This document shows, one piece after another, positions 22,263 to 35,076 of a DNA stretch of 64,000 nucleotides. Source of the DNA: Riptortus pedestris. Taxonomy: Eukaryota > Arthropoda > Insecta > Hemiptera > Alydidae. Each line of letters starts with the position of its first letter. The first letter of the stretch is position 1. The position numbers and the translations under genes were made by a program. A model generated the notes under the pieces. That model had not been told where the DNA came from. It saw only the letters and a program-made list of their open reading frames with translations, and did not search any database. The stretch is from contig CM032230.1 in the NCBI GenBank assembly GCA_019009955.1, positions 8,920,001 to 8,984,000 of the forward strand. The letters run 5' to 3'.

Positions 22263-22317
22263 TATAAATGTCCAATTTTTGCTGCAATAGCTAACTGAAA
22301 CATTTTCTAGTCGGGGT

Positions 22318-22415
22318 GTGTCTAAAGATTTTATTTAAAGAGCTCATCCCTAAATAAATTCCTATTGCCCTAGGCTGGAATCGAACTTGCCACTCTAGTA
22401 CTACTAAGTATAAAT
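22318..22415 (-). mobile_element. SINE fragment, middle part
   Basis: Reverse-complemented it contains TAGAGTGGCAAGTTCGATTC and CAGCCTAGGGCAATAGGAAT, matching box B and the adjoining body of the SINE family. Confidence 0.7.
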
Positions 22416-23143
22416 TCTATTATTATGATAGAAAATATATATATATATAAGCACGAGCCGTTTTCCGTATTTACTATATAATTAAGAGTTATTAGGCTGA
22501 CGCTTTTCCAGAATTCAGTTATTATTTATTTATATCTAATGTCATTAAATTAACTTCAGTTTAAACTACATCGTTTAAATCATACAACTAAGAATGAAAT
22601 GAGGCTTTTCAAGTAGATGCAGTCAAAGGGAGAAAATACTTCCAACCTTTCTTCCTTTCCTTCAAGGTTAAAAATAGGAAAAAATATCTTATTCTCAATT
22701 AATCTGAAGGAAACTATTGTTAAAACACAGAAAAGAACTGAATTACATCATTATTACTTGTAGCATAATATATTTTATTCAGCAAAACCATGTTTCAGTT
22801 GAAATGTGGCAATTTTTCTTCTACCTGAATAATAATTCATTTCCACCAGCCTGAATATCAACGTAGAATACATTTTATGTTTCCCTACATTTTTACTAAG
22901 AAATGTACAAGCTTAAACACAACACCTAAATAAGTTAAGGATTCGATATCATTTTAGTTATCTAAGAAAGAATTTCAAAGGAGAAATTTCCAAGATTTTC
23001 CATTAAAGGAAAATCATTTTTTTCTTATTTTATTTTTTTTTTAACCAGCAACAAAGAATAATAAGGAACTGAAAATCAGGTCCCAAAATATTTAATTCTT
23101 ATTACAGATTTTGTAATTATGAATGTTTAATTAACTATGGCGT
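22416..23143. other. AT-rich, no recognised feature
   Basis: A short (TA)n at 22436-22449 only. Confidence 0.4.
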
Positions 23144-23352
23144 TCAGGTTAGCCATGTGAGTTAAAGCGTTGACTTTAATCTCATATAGTAGATCTACAG
23201 TGGCGAGTTTAATTCCCGTCTGGGGCAATAGGAATTTATTTAGTGACGGAATTCATTAAATAAAATCCAGAGTGCCACCCTGGCTAGAAAATTGTGGTAA
23301 CCTGTAGATAACCCGTCCCAATTAGCCTGAGTTGCAAAAAGTGGACGTTAAT
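23144..23352 (+). mobile_element. tRNA-derived SINE copy
   Basis: Head CAGGTTAGCCATGTGAGTTA, mutated box B (GAGTTTAATTCCCGTC), body AACCTGTAGATAACCCGTCC and tail GTGGACGTTAATAAATAA. TTTAATTA occurs on both sides (near 23127 and 23364), a possible target duplication. Confidence 0.87.
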
Positions 23353-24039
23353 AAATAATTTAAATTTAATTACCTAGAAAAAAAGGAAGGTATTTTAATT
23401 TTACACATCTCTGAATATATCCTGTGAGTTTCACAAATGTGCTTTGTGACTGCTAATGGGAATTCTTCATTAACAATGCATGTGCTATAGCTCCCAGGTA
23501 ACAGTTATTTTTGAACATTAAGTAATTTAATCTGATAATTGAGATCTTTTTATTAACATGGGAAATAAATAATGAACGGAGGAGAGATTTATAGGTTTTT
23601 TGCTCCCTTGAAAAGTTTGATTTTGACAGCCTTATTTTTTATTTAAATTATATAAATGTTTACACGAATGCAGATCTAAATTGGGACAAACTGGAATAAA
23701 TAGCTAGATGGTAACGTTGCAGTATTTAAGTTAAAACAAGTTTTTTATAAGGGTCCAAATATAAATGCAATAAATAAATAGGTATATACAGAGCAAACTT
23801 GAAATTAATACTTGTGTAAAAACTAACCCGATAAACAAATGATAATAATGAAATTATAAATTAAGGAAATATAAATACTTTTACGATAAGTATAATATAT
23901 GAAATTGTAGAAATCTACCGAGGTGAAGAATAGTATTAAATAAAACATTGATAAGTATAAAATAGATATAATAAAATCGACTAAAACATCACGGACTTTA
24001 GGTGCGTGGGTTATGTATCCATGTCATTCGCCATTTGGA
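23353..24039. other. AT-rich, no recognised feature
   Basis: No coding signal or repeat seen. Confidence 0.4.
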
Positions 24040-24150
24040 TTTATTAGTAAATATCCCTTAAAGGGATTTTGGAATAATACCCCAAATATCCATCGACCCT
24101 AAATTGCAAATGACTTAAATGAGATCCATTGATACTTTATATATATATAC
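24040..24150 (-). mobile_element. family A end fragment
   Basis: ATCCCTTAAAGGGATTTTGG, TATCCATCGACCCTAAATTG, AAATGAGATCCATTGAT, then a short (TA)n(CA)n at 24138-24162. Confidence 0.7.
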
Positions 24151-24234
24151 ACACACACACACCTCGCTAGGGTCGTTCTTAAGTCAAAGGTACCCTTCTG
24201 GGTTCCTTATCCGACCCTGTTTAATAATATATTG

Positions 24235-24640
24235 TTAACGTGCGATAATTAATAGTAGGGGTTTATGAAAATTAAAAAAAATGCTAACATCTCGGCTAAT
24301 ATTTGAGATTCAGAAAAAGTAAGTATAACAAAATTTGTAGGTCATTACATTTGAAACAAGATGGGTTCTAGTTAACTTTCTATCTATCGAACTAACTCGA
24401 TACGAGTCATAAATAAGGAGATTCTTCCATTTCACTAGCCCAATTTCAGCTGTTAACGAACTAATAGCTTATCTTTACTTATGTCATTCAAATATCGAAT
24501 AAATCTGCATAAATAAGAATGAACGGACCTTATTTTTATCATCTGCTAGGTAGAATCAATGAACATTTCAGGGTAATTTTTCGAAAATCGCGTCATGATG
24601 GCAACCTCAATAGCTGATTTCCTTTAGAAGAGAATACGTT
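24235..24640 (+). mobile_element. family A, diverged core and 3' part
   Basis: CTCGGCTAATATTTGAGATT, TTTCAGCTGTTAACGAACTA, GAACGGACCTTATTTTTATC, TCGCGTCATGATGGCAACCT. It has lost its (TA)n completely, with only ATAAATAAGAATG at that place. Confidence 0.78.
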
Positions 24641-25525
24641 GTTCTATCTGCTTCGTCTTTAGCACGTTAGTAATCTGCTAAGCTCCCGCAGTAACTGCGT
24701 GACTCTTTCGGAATTAAAAACACTCAGTCACATTGAAGGACATTTGATTTGAGGCGATTAGCCCCAGACAGCATTGGGAGAGAAAACAGCTGCTCCTCCC
24801 TATTTTAATCCGCTGAAGGTCCAGGAAGGATTAGCAACTCCATCGAGATTTATACAACGCATGCCTCATTTCCACTAGATGACGTCATAGGAGTCCACCC
24901 TCATAGCAGTTCTAATGTGCATTATAAGCTAGGGGATGAGGAGGTTACGGTGTGTTAGGGGTGGTTTGTAAGATTGGTGTAGCGGTCCATGAGGAGGGGT
25001 GTCTGCCCATCGGCTGAGTGCCTCTCTAGATTAACAACGGCCTACAGGAATGCTGATGGACTAAATCCCTCTCTCACTTCTAATATCAGGCATGCGGCTA
25101 TTAATGAATGGGAATTAGCTAAGATTATTATGAATGGGTCACGGTTTCTAGGATAGGGTTGGCAATTCCCATATCTGGATTTTTGTTTCATATTAAAAAT
25201 GCACCAGAGAAACATTCACCTCTATTATTCAATATATAGCTCTTATTCAAGAGCTGAATAATCCGGATTTTGGTGGAATCAGCCGATTTCTACTGTCAAC
25301 CATTTTTGGTTAGTTCTGAAGGAGCTCACTGAGCGGAAGGTAGGTTAGATCTATGAATGTTAGGTAGTGTAGTAAACTCCGGAAGAGGCTTCATATGAAT
25401 TGCAGCATCTAGAAAGGTATTTGAAGACAGTTAATTTTTATGCATAATATGAATTACACTCACTTATTTTTCTGCCCCCCCCCCAAATCAAACCGGAAAG
25501 TCTCCGCCAATGAACGTGATTCAGA
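24641..25525. other. G+C-richer unique stretch
   Basis: Looks single-copy. A TGATGTCA-type palindrome, GATGACGTCA, is at 24879-24888, but alone it is weak evidence for a regulatory site. No gene supported. Confidence 0.35.
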
Positions 25526-26013
25526 AAAAGTCCGTCAAGCAGGGGCTGCGTAAACTAAGCAGATTTCCCACGTGAAGTTATACAATAAAGAAATTTCAGA
25601 ATAGAGAGTCGAACAGTTACGGGAACGGCCCAAACTCTTGACGGCTCTAAAAAAAAAAAAAAAGCTCTTGACGGAAACTCATGACTAGACCCGAAGTTAG
25701 CCAATCTCATCTCAGAAGCTGAAAACAGAAAAATGCAAATATTTCGGTTAAAATTCAAGATAAATAATAAATGTATATAACATTATTTATAGAAAAATTT
25801 AATTTGCAATAAGATTGGTTCTATATCATTTTTCGATCCGACGTATAGTAACGGAGATATTTTGAAGTTTCGAAAATCCTCCCCCCTAAACCCCCCCTCC
25901 CACTGATCCGATTTCAGCCATTAACGAACTTGATCTTTATTTTTGCATAAAACGTTTAAGTATCGAGTTTGGTAACGATCAAACGAAAAAAGCGACCGCT
26001 AGAGCGTTAATAG

Positions 26014-26079
<66 letters not shown>

Positions 26080-26209
26080 AAGTTTGAACGGACCTCATTT
26101 TCGTCATCTTCTGGGTAGGATCGATGGACATTTGAAGAAATTTTTCGAAACATTCGCGTCATGAGTACGACCTCATTAGCTGATTTCCCTTAAAGGAAAT
26201 CTACTAAAA
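25526..26209 (+). mobile_element. family A, short form, full length
   Basis: AAAGTCCGTCAAGCAGGGGC to TTAAAGGAAATCTACTAAAA with all parts present. An A15 run interrupts the short-form head at 25648-25662. The (TA)n at 26019-26075 has about 28 repeats. Confidence 0.94.
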
Positions 26210-26952
26210 GAAACAAATTCATTCAAACCGTCTTGATTTTTTTATTGCTATTTGTGGTAGAGGAACCTATAAATAAATGCCATGAATTGTAGGAATGAAC
26301 TCCATTGAAAAAAACGACATCGTTCAGATCATTCAGATTGTAATGCGACCCATAAGTAATTACATATGTTAATGAGTATATTGAAACTTACAGCTCAATT
26401 CCTATTTACGTCGGCTTTTTTTACGGAAAAATAGAGAATAGATGGTGAGGCCAGAGTGCCATTCCAGTATGTGAGAAATATGCTTAGTTTACGCAGTTCC
26501 GGCGAGAATGGTTTTTTCTTATAAGCAGAAGTTTAATGCTGAACTAAATTGAGTAAAACATTTATTACACCAAATTCCCCAGAAGAGTAGCACTTATGAA
26601 TCAAAAAAACTGGCGCATATGAAGATCTTGTCATGAGCAACAAATTACGTTACACTGGATTTAGCATGGTGAAAATGGAAGTCGCAAGCAAGGTCTGCGA
26701 TAACTAAGAAGCTTTTCAATATACTGAAAAGTGTCACATTTACTTGAACTGTGAAGCTCCATATAAAAATTTTTGTATCTTTTTTCATAAACTGGGAGAT
26801 GGTTACTGCATTAAGCTTAAGGATTATATATTATACAAGTATAAAGAAAGTATTAAAGAAAAAAGGCTCATTATATTAAATGTTATAGACAATATCAAAT
26901 GGAAATTGGGGGTGCTGCAGTTCCACAGTGCCTATACGCGAGCCGCCACTGG
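26210..26952. other. no recognised feature
   Basis: A plus-strand frame begins at 26744 and runs into the minisatellite. It has no known motif and is taken as chance. Confidence 0.35.
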
Positions 26953-27730
26953 TTTCTACCATGAGGAGCTTACTACCATGAGAGGCTTTCTCCACGAGGA
27001 AACAACTAAATGATTCGCTTACTCCTTACGGGCCAACCACCATCTAGGGCTTAATCCATCAGGATGTTTCTACCATGATGAGCTTACTGCCATGAGGGAC
27101 TTTCTCCACGAGGAAACAACTAAATGAGTCGCTTACTCCATGCGGGGCTAACCACCGTCTAGGGCTTAATCCATCAGGAAGTTTCTACCATGAGGAGCTT
27201 ACTGCCATGAGGGACTTTCTCCACGAGGAAACAACTAAATGAGTCGCTTACTCCATGCGGGGCTAACCACCGTCTAGGGCTTAATCCATCAGGAAGTTTC
27301 TACCATGAAGGGCTTACTGCCATGAGAGGCTTTCTCCATGAGGAAACAACTAAATGATTCGCTTACTCCATACGGGGCTAACCACCGTCTAGGGCTTAAT
27401 CCATCAGGAAGTTTCTACCATGAAGAGCTTACTGCCATGAGAGGCTTTCTCCATGAGGAAACAACTAAATGATTCGCTTACTCCATGCGGGGCTAACCAC
27501 CGTCTAGGGCTTAATCCATCAGGAAGTTTCTACCATGAGGAGCTTACTGCCATGAGGGACTTTCTCCACGAGGAAACAACTAAATGAGTCGCTTACTCCT
27601 TACGGGGCTAACCACCGGCAAGAGCTTATTCCGTCGGGAACAAGCTACCATGAGGTGCTTACTTCCATGAGTCTTTCTCCATGTGTGGCTACCTCAATGG
27701 TGAACTAAATTCGTGAGTGCTTAGTCCATT
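26953..27730. repeat. 115-bp minisatellite with seven-part internal structure
   Basis: TTTCTACCATGA-type unit starts lie at 26953, 27067, 27182, 27297, 27412, 27527 and (worn) 27642, steps of 114-115 bp. One unit splits into seven blocks of 17, 16, 16, 16, 17, 16 and 17 bp that look alike: CCATGAGGAGCTTACTG, CCATGAGGGACTTTCT, CCACGAGGAAACAACT, AAATGAGTCGCTTACT, CCATGCGGGGCTAACCA, CCGTCTAGGGCTTAAT, CCATCAGGAAGTTTCTA. The right flank (27642-27730) continues as degenerate blocks. It is thus a short repeat that acquired a higher-order period. Confidence 0.95.
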
Positions 27731-28511
27731 AGTCGCACACTTAATACATTGCTAAGTTAATTAATTACCATTGTACAACTGTTATTCACGTCCATTTTCG
27801 AATGTTAACATGTGAGACCATTATGAGATAGTTGTAGGCGTCCTTAGCTCAGTATCTTGGCTGTAATGAGACTTTACATCGGCATTGACGGCATTCAGAG
27901 TCTGATACTATTGAGGCGACAGATCTTTGAATGAAGAGCTTCCTAGCCAGTTTGAATGACGAGTCCATCGTGCCCGTTTGATGATGATGACGTCTGGAGG
28001 GCATTGAGAGCCCTAAGGACGGCTGATTAACCGTTTGATGTCCTCGCCGCCCTGATTAAGGGAGCTGCAGAACTTCCACTCCTCATTCACAGACAGACGG
28101 ACTGGCTCAAGTTCCGCTGATAGTGTTCAAAGGGACCGGCCGGGCGAAGTTGGGCCCCGAAACCTCCCTAATTAGTTAGTGTTCCCTATTCATAGCCCTG
28201 CGAGGGGTAGTAAACATTCCCTTTTTAATCTCACCCCCTTATCTCCTCATGTTAATTGGTGGAAATTGAAAAGCAAACAAAATGTCCGTCTGTCAGTGTT
28301 ATCTGTAGGATTAACCAGTCACTATTGTATCCTCTCTCTTTGTTTCCTCTACTCGCATTTCCTGTCTAAAGTATGGCTTCAGAACAGCTGCTGTCTCAAC
28401 AGAATTACGATAATTGCTAAGGATAATCTCTGTTTACATTCTATTTAATTGATTTATAGGACATCTCTGTCAGTAAATAATTAGTAATTTCATTATCTTA
28501 TAGCAAATATT
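27731..28511. other. G+C-richer unique stretch, no supported gene
   Basis: 27830-28440 lacks dispersed repeats. A plus frame at 28179-28448 has no recognisable motif. Confidence 0.35.
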
Positions 28512-28653
28512 TCTAAGGGAAATCAGCTATTGAGGTTGTACTCATCACGTGATTTTCGAAACATATCATCAATGTCCATCGATTTTACCTGCTAGATGAC
28601 GAAAGTGAAGTCCTTTCCAAATTATATATACATGCACACTCGTGTGAGTGTGT

Positions 28654-28718
<65 letters not shown>
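28512..28718 (-). mobile_element. family A end with compound microsatellite core
   Basis: TTCTAAGGGAAATCAGCTAT, GGTTGTACTCATCACGTG, GACGAAAGTGAAGTCC. The core is (CA)n at 28656-28680 followed by (TA)n at 28684-28717. Confidence 0.82.
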
Positions 28719-28721
<3 letters not shown>

Positions 28722-28849
28722 GTGTTGTTTTCGACCAAGCTATATATTTATATATGGTGTTGTTGTTTTTTGGAGTTTTGGTCAGTATTGGTGAAAAAAT
28801 CTTAGCTCATTCCAATATTTCGAGAATGTTTATTTTCTCTTCTTCAGGG

Positions 28850-29045
28850 CAAGACTAAAGATACTTAAAAACTATGAGTCCGATCAAAAAATGTTATGGG
28901 GCAGGTCTTGTTAAGCTATTGATGCTCTTCTATTTTCTTTTAGCTCAATTATTAATCGAGTTAAGTTTCTTTCTTCTTGGCTAGTGTGTCAAACCAGCAA
29001 GTAGCAAGTCTTCTTAGTTGACGCAGCCTTCGTGTTGTACGTTTG
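28850..29045 (-). mobile_element. family A, diverged second-module and end fragment
   Basis: GAGTCCGATCAAAAAATGTT, CTTGTTAAGCTATTGATGCT, then CTTAGTTGACGCAGCCTTCG, a worn version of the CTTAGTTTACGCAGCCCCTG end. Confidence 0.6.
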
Positions 29046-29399
29046 TTTCAAATGCTTTCTGGGAACTATCGCAGGCTCTGCACTATTCATGGGTTTTTTA
29101 ATGGGAATAAATGTGATTTATATATTTAAAAAAAATAAACAACTAAAAGCAAATCACTTCCTTGTCAATGTTTCTTCATTACTTAAAACTATATCGACTA
29201 TCTAAATAATTATTGGCAGTATTCCTCATTGCTAAGCATCACCTACCTCTTTCTAGCCTAAAGCCTGCCCAGAGTCATCAGTGGGAACCGGGCTGGCCTA
29301 GGGACTCTCTCAACCACTTCCGCATATTGTGCATACCTAGCATTGTTTCCTTATATTTAAATATATATATATAATGGCGTTGTCTAAACAATACATTTT

Positions 29400-30002
29400 A
29401 AAAATTAAAAAAATCGAAATGCTACTATAGGTTACATTTTTATTGGAAATAAATAACAAATGAGGTGAGTGGGAGGAGGTGAGAGCTGATTTATGACCTC
29501 CCTAATCCGCATCACACTTAGAACTATCATATAAGCATAAATACATTACACCATTTGTTATAAATGCTTATATTAATGACTCTTTAGTGAATCCCAATTA
29601 AACTGTTGGCTCTAAGGTATATCTCGTTTATAATTCCTTGTACGACAAAAGTTTCTCTAAATAATAAAATAAAGATCCTATCTTATGTGAAGGTTTGCCG
29701 AAAAACCAATACTAGACTAAATATCGCGATTTTTCATTTCAGGCTTCCCTTATGACCACCACTCCTGTTCGTTTCTGAGAATATTAGTGTTGTCCCCTAA
29801 CCACCCCTAAAGTCTATGTAGAGATGTACCAAGTTTTATAAAAATCGGCTCAGTAGTTTAAGCTTGAAAATATTACAAGAAAACAAAGAAATAAATAAGT
29901 AGCCACCAAAGCCAAAAATTGTTGATATCTTTTCATTGGCATGTGAAACGAAAAAGTATAGTGAATTTTTGAGAGAGAAATAAATGTACAGACAGAGGAT
30001 AC

Positions 30003-30050
<48 letters not shown>

Positions 30051-30060
30051 ATACATATTC
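29400..30060 (+). mobile_element. family B repeat, one tandem unit plus tail
   Basis: Homologous to 56080-57275: TTTATTGGAAATAAATAACA, one internal unit (AATAATAAAATAAAG, GTTTGCCGAAAAACCAATAC, TTTCAGGCTTCCCTTATGAC), then the tail CCAAGTTTTATAAAAATCGG and GTACAGACAGAGGATACAAT. It runs into a (TA)n of about 20 repeats at 30006-30045. Confidence 0.75.
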
Positions 30061-30160
30061 GACATGCATAACTCTAATTAACATTGACATGTAAGGATCA
30101 AGTTAGTTAACGTCTGAAATCGGACAGGGGAGGGATTTAGAGAGGGAGAATTTTGAGGAA
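30061..30160 (-). mobile_element. family A scrap after family B
   Basis: GATCAAGTTAGTTAACGTCT, GAAATCGGACAGGGGAGGG, TTTAGAGAGGGAGAATTTTG. The preceding (TA)n is shared with the family B insertion, suggesting family B entered the core of this copy. Confidence 0.65.
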
Positions 30161-30924
30161 GTGTTAGTTTTTGAAGGATTCCATTTTTACCATTAACCCC
30201 TTCACCTTGAATATGAGTGAATTGAATGAATATGGTTTGAATATTGAGAGCTTCGTCAAGTTTTGCTGGTCTATTACTCCGGAAACATTGCCAGTTTATT
30301 CTGATAATTGTATTGTTATTAGTTAGTTGATATCTGTGGCTCTTTTAGTCGTCTCTAAAATTGAAATTTGTTCCGGCAGCTAATAAAATTTATTATTATT
30401 TAAAGACTGAATAAGAATGGAGTAGGAACCGGGGAGGGGAGTATAAGTTGATCTGTGGGTAGAGGTTAGGTTAGGGGAAGGTAATATAGAATAATAGGGT
30501 ATAATATGTCAGGTTACTTACCCCCTCCCCCAGACAGGGTATATTGAATTAGGGGGCAGGTAGGGGAGGGGGTTGGTTCCTCCTATTATAATTGAGGGGG
30601 AAGAATTGAGGATTATTTTTTAGGGGTGGTTTTAGCGGAAGGGGGCTTAGGGCACAGGTGTTGGGCTTTAAGGTATTAATTATCAGGAAAGCTTCTCCTT
30701 TTCCAGGAGTATCTGGATAAATATTTATTGTGAATTAATATACTTCCCGCCTGAATGCTCAAGGGGTATATGAATAATTACTTGCTTTAAACTTTTAACT
30801 GTGGATACTTCTTATTTATGACGTAAGGGTAAAGTTTAATTTTTCAATAAATCATAACACTATTTCTAAAAATATATATGCATATGTTTAGGATGCCGAG
30901 AGTGGAAGTTATCTAATACTAGCT
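30161..30924. other. no recognised feature
   Basis: 30410-30670 is purine-rich with many GGGG runs, including GGGGAGGGGAGTATAAG. No array and no gene. Confidence 0.35.
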
Positions 30925-31785
30925 CAGATACCCGGCTTCGCCCGGGAATTCATTTGAGGCTGAATGGTGATGGTATTTTTTTGGCAAGGCTTTACTTTGC
31001 ACAATATTTTGACATTTACCCTTCCCAGTGTGTAGGGTTAATACCCGTCGTTTCTGTGGATTTGTTAATAATAAAATTAATTTTTTATGTAAGATTTCAC
31101 TGTCCTCTATATTGTCATATTACCCGTTTCCTGTGCATTATGCATAGATTTAAATTATTAAGGACAAAATATTATAATTTGAATTAATTTAGTTCATATT
31201 GAAAAGAATTGTTGAGCAAATTTCTCTAAATAACAAAATAAACAACTTTTGTTATGTGCATATTTGCCGAAACCCCAATAGGAAACGAAATATCGCTATT
31301 TTTAATTTCAGGCTTCCCTTATAACCCCCACTCCTGCCCTTCCCTAGAAATTATGGTATGGCTTAATATAATGAAGGCGTTAGTGCTAATACACATACCG
31401 AGTTTTATTTATTTCGGTTGGGTCTTTTGTCCCAAATAAAATTGTTCACTTCCGCTATAGGTTTTAGCGTATATATCGTTTATACTTAGGCATACCACAA
31501 AAGTGTATATAACAAAAGTTACTCCAAATAACAAAATAAACAACTTTTGTCATGTGCATAATTGCCGAAAATGCATTAGGAAACGAAATATTGCTATTTT
31601 TAATTTCAGCCCTCCCTTATAATCCCCACTCCTGCACTGTCGAACGGAATAAATAGTATCCTATGTCCGTCTCCTGGCTCTAATCTACAATACCTCCTCA
31701 CCAATTTTCAGCCATATCGGTGAAGCCGTTCTTGAGTTATAAATAGTGTAACTAACACGACTTTCTTTTATATATATAGATAGGG
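30925..31785 (+). mobile_element. family B repeat, two tandem units
   Basis: Head AGATACCCGGCTTCGCCCGG, then units anchored by AATAACAAAATAAACAACTT at 31227 and 31527 (300 bp apart), each with CCGAAA...AGGAAACGAAATAT and AACCCCCACTCCTG. The end is CATATCGGTGAAGCCG and TTTATATATATAGATAGGG. The copy at 54788 shares the head almost base for base. Confidence 0.82.
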
Positions 31786-31794
31786 ATTAAGACA

Positions 31795-32560
31795 AGTCTT
31801 CCGAAAATGTATTCAAAATCATTAACAGCTAAAATCGGACTGGAGAGAGGGGGTTTTAGGGGAGAAAAATAACGAAAATTCGAAATAACTCCCTTATTGT
31901 ACGTTGGGCTGAAAACTTTTATAGAACCAATCTTATTGAAAATTCAATCGCCTACAAATGTTATTATGCACCTTTTTTCTCTAATATGTATACTAACTCA
32001 GATATTTGTATTATTTAGTTTTCAGCCTCCAGTAAACCCATGGTCTTACTCATGTCATAATAACAATAAGCTGTTGTATCATGAATCTCTTTATTTTAGG
32101 TTTATATACCAAATATTGTTTTCATGAGGTCTTTATTATGCGAGATTCATGAGAATTAGCTGTGTGTTGACGTCATCAAGATTTTACGTTCTTCTCTCCA
32201 AAATATTTATTTGATCTATTCAATACTCAATATATGGCTGCTCCATTCAACACTAAAAGTCATATCAATTAATGGCTGATATCGATCCCGGCATGGGGGG
32301 GGGGCGTGGGTAGGTAGAAGGGAATTTGAAAAATCAATGAATCTCTGTTATTACGAGTGGGATCGAAAAAGGTTATATAACCAATATTATGAAACTATTT
32401 CTGTTCTACAATTGTCCTATGAATTTTCGCGACGCCGGCTTTATGTTACACTAGAAACAGCATTATGTTCATTGAATTGTTTCATATTTGAGGACCTACA
32501 GGATTTGAGTAGTACTCATGATTCAACCTTTTGAAACAGCCCTTCATATTTCCATCTACC
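31795..32560 (-). mobile_element. family A with second core module
   Basis: GCTAAAATCGGACTGGAGAG, ACTCCCTTATTGTACGTTGG, the satellite-homologous part in reverse at 32080-32150, then the second module (TTTGATCTATTCAATACTCA, GAGTGGGATCGAAAAAGG). A G8 run is at 32296-32303. Confidence 0.75.
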
Positions 32561-33171
32561 CGACCTGGGGTTATTATGAGTTGGTAAGAAAATTTTTATA
32601 TACCCAAACTTGTTGGGAAATATGTTGACTAAAACTTTGGTTCTATGATTATTCGGTTAATAAGATAGTGGTGTATTAGTGATTTTAGCGGGGTTTCTTT
32701 AGAAAGAGGAGCTATTGAAGTTGTCCACATTACATAGTGCAAACAACTGTTTAATTAACATTCCGGAAATCAAATGCGGAGGTTTGTTTACGTTCTAGTG
32801 TTCACTAGTTTTAAAAGTGGTGTCGGAGCTTAAGGTACAATTCGTAAATGGCTGAAAGAGGTCCAGGAACAGCGAAGGTTTAGTGGTGGATTATAACTGG
32901 AAAAATCTCATATATCTCCACAGCTATGAGTTTTATAACAATTGCTGTGGCGTATATAAGCTTGTAACCCGAAATATTTATTTCAGGAGTTCACTTGCAG
33001 AGCGCGCTATCGTGCGCTTGTGAATTAGCGAGACGACTCACGGATTTGACTGTCTCATATTTCCGTCAGCACTGAAATAAAGTGGCATCTATCTACTTGA
33101 GACAACTCATCCCAGGACCTCTTGGTTTACGTCGTTTGTATATCGAGTTGATCACTCTGATAGGAAATAGA
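32561..33171. other. faint family A-like decay, no gene
   Basis: Words such as AAATGGCTGAAAGAGGTCC (32847) and ATATCTCCACAGCTATGAG (32910) suggest a very old family A core. Otherwise empty. Confidence 0.4.
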
Positions 33172-34010
33172 AGTCCGTCACGCAGGAACTGTGTAAACTA
33201 AGCAGACTTCCCTCGTGAAGTATTGGAATTAACAAAACAACATACTGGTAACACTACCGTGAATATTAGGTGAATAAATTCGAACTGTAATGGGAAAACT
33301 TTCAGTCAATTTTAATAACCTACCAACGGAAAGCGTATGGATTGTAAACAAGCAAGTCTGCCAACCACTTACAGCTGAATAGATAAGAAACCATTACTGA
33401 TATTTACCTGAATGTAACATACTAATTTCATTGAAAACTATTTACTATATATAGTACTGTAAACTTATAATGAATCAGAATAATTTTTATCTCTATCACT
33501 CAAATTTGTGTAGTCCAAGTACTTAAGGCGGGGGATCAACATTACACATATGCATGCTCGTATAATAAAGGTCTCTTGAAAACAATATTTGGTATTTAAC
33601 CTTCGAATAAAGTGGTTAATTATATAGTATAACAGACTAGTTCATGTGACATGAGTGGGGGTTTGCTCAAGACCGAAAACTAAAAAATGCAAATGTCTCA
33701 ATTAATATAAAGTGAGTGTATAAATGTATATAACAATATTTATAGTACATTTAATTTTTCAATTCCTATGGTTTGGTTGTTTACAATTATTCTATCCCAC
33801 GTATAGTAACGAAAATATTTGAAATTTTCAAAATTCTCCCCCTTTAAATCCAGGGGGAGGGCCCCCCGGGCCGATTTTAGCCGTTAAGGATCTTGATCTT
33901 TAGTTTTCCATGAGGCGCTTATATATTGAGTTTGGTAAAGATAAAACAATTATTGCGACCGCTTGAGCGTTAACAGACATATGTATGTATATATATATAT
34001 ATTATATAGC
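33172..34010 (+). mobile_element. family A, long form, lacking 3' end
   Basis: GAAGTCCGTCACGCAGGAAC through the long-form segment, the satellite-related part at 33545-33630 and the core to GCGTTAACAGACATATG. It ends in a short (TA)n at 33988-34004. Confidence 0.88.
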
Positions 34011-34132
34011 CGATATTGTTGACATTCTAGAAAAGAAGACAGGGGTATAATTATTGATCCTACAGTAAGTAAAGATCAACAAGAGGAAGTAAATTTAGAA
34101 AAAATAGGCATCCCTAACACTGGGACACCTAA

Positions 34133-34510
34133 TGCTGTCCATATTTTAAAGAAAAATACATTTTCCAAATTGGACAGATAAAGGGTTACTGTTCCAGAAG
34201 GGTTATACCCAAGTCAACTGCCAAATACCTTCAAGATCTGAATATAAAGGCTGAAGAAATAAGACAAATGTCCACTAATATTCTAAAAGCTTCCATCAGA
34301 ATGTTTAATTACCATTTATACCATAATAAAGTTGACTTAAGCAACATCCTCAACAGAAAAGATATTTCTATAAGTCACAAAATGGATATAATTACCTTAA
34401 ATAAGGCAATAAGGAAGCTGACCTTGGTAGGTACCCCCAAAAAAGCGGACAGCTTAATTTGTTTGTTTTATAAAGAATTTCAAAGTCTGCGATGGAAACC
34501 GAATACAAAA
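34133..34510 (+). pseudogene. unrecognised coding remnant between two family A copies
   Basis: One frame is open for about 125 codons up to the family A junction (residues such as AKYLQDLNIKAEEIRQMSTN and KADSLICLFYKEFQSLRW). Just upstream another frame reads GIPNTGTPNAVHILKKNTFS and stops at 34180, so a frameshift near 34160 would join them. Lysine- and isoleucine-rich, with no domain I recognise. It sits outside family A on both sides, so it may be a remnant of an older mobile element or of a host gene. Coding status is inferred only from frame length and composition. Confidence 0.3.
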
Positions 34511-35020
34511 AGTCCGTCACGCAGGGGCTGCGTAAATTAAGCAGATTTCCCACGTGAAGTTATACAATAGAGAAATCTGCCTACTATGAACAGTAGTAGT
34601 AACGAGTCTGTAAACAGATTTCAAGAAAGCCGAACAGTTAAGGCAAACGGCCGAACTTAGCTTTCGGCGGAAAGTCCTGAATTGAATCAATTTCAGCCGA
34701 TCTCATCATCTGTCATACGCACACACAATAAAAATGCAAATATCTCCGTTAATACTCAAGTTAGAGAATAAATGTATATAAGAATATTTATAGTAAATTT
34801 AATTTGCAATAAGATATGTTCTATACAATTTTTTTCGATCACACGTATAGTAACGGAGATAATTTGAATGAATTCGAAAATCCCCTCTCTAAACCCCCCT
34901 CCCACTGCTCCGGTTTCAGCCGTTAACGAACTTGATCTTTCTTTTTCCTGAAAAATGATTAAATATCGAATTTGGTAACGATTAAACAAAAATTTCGACC
35001 GCTAGAGCGTTAACAGACAA

Positions 35021-35076
<56 letters not shown>

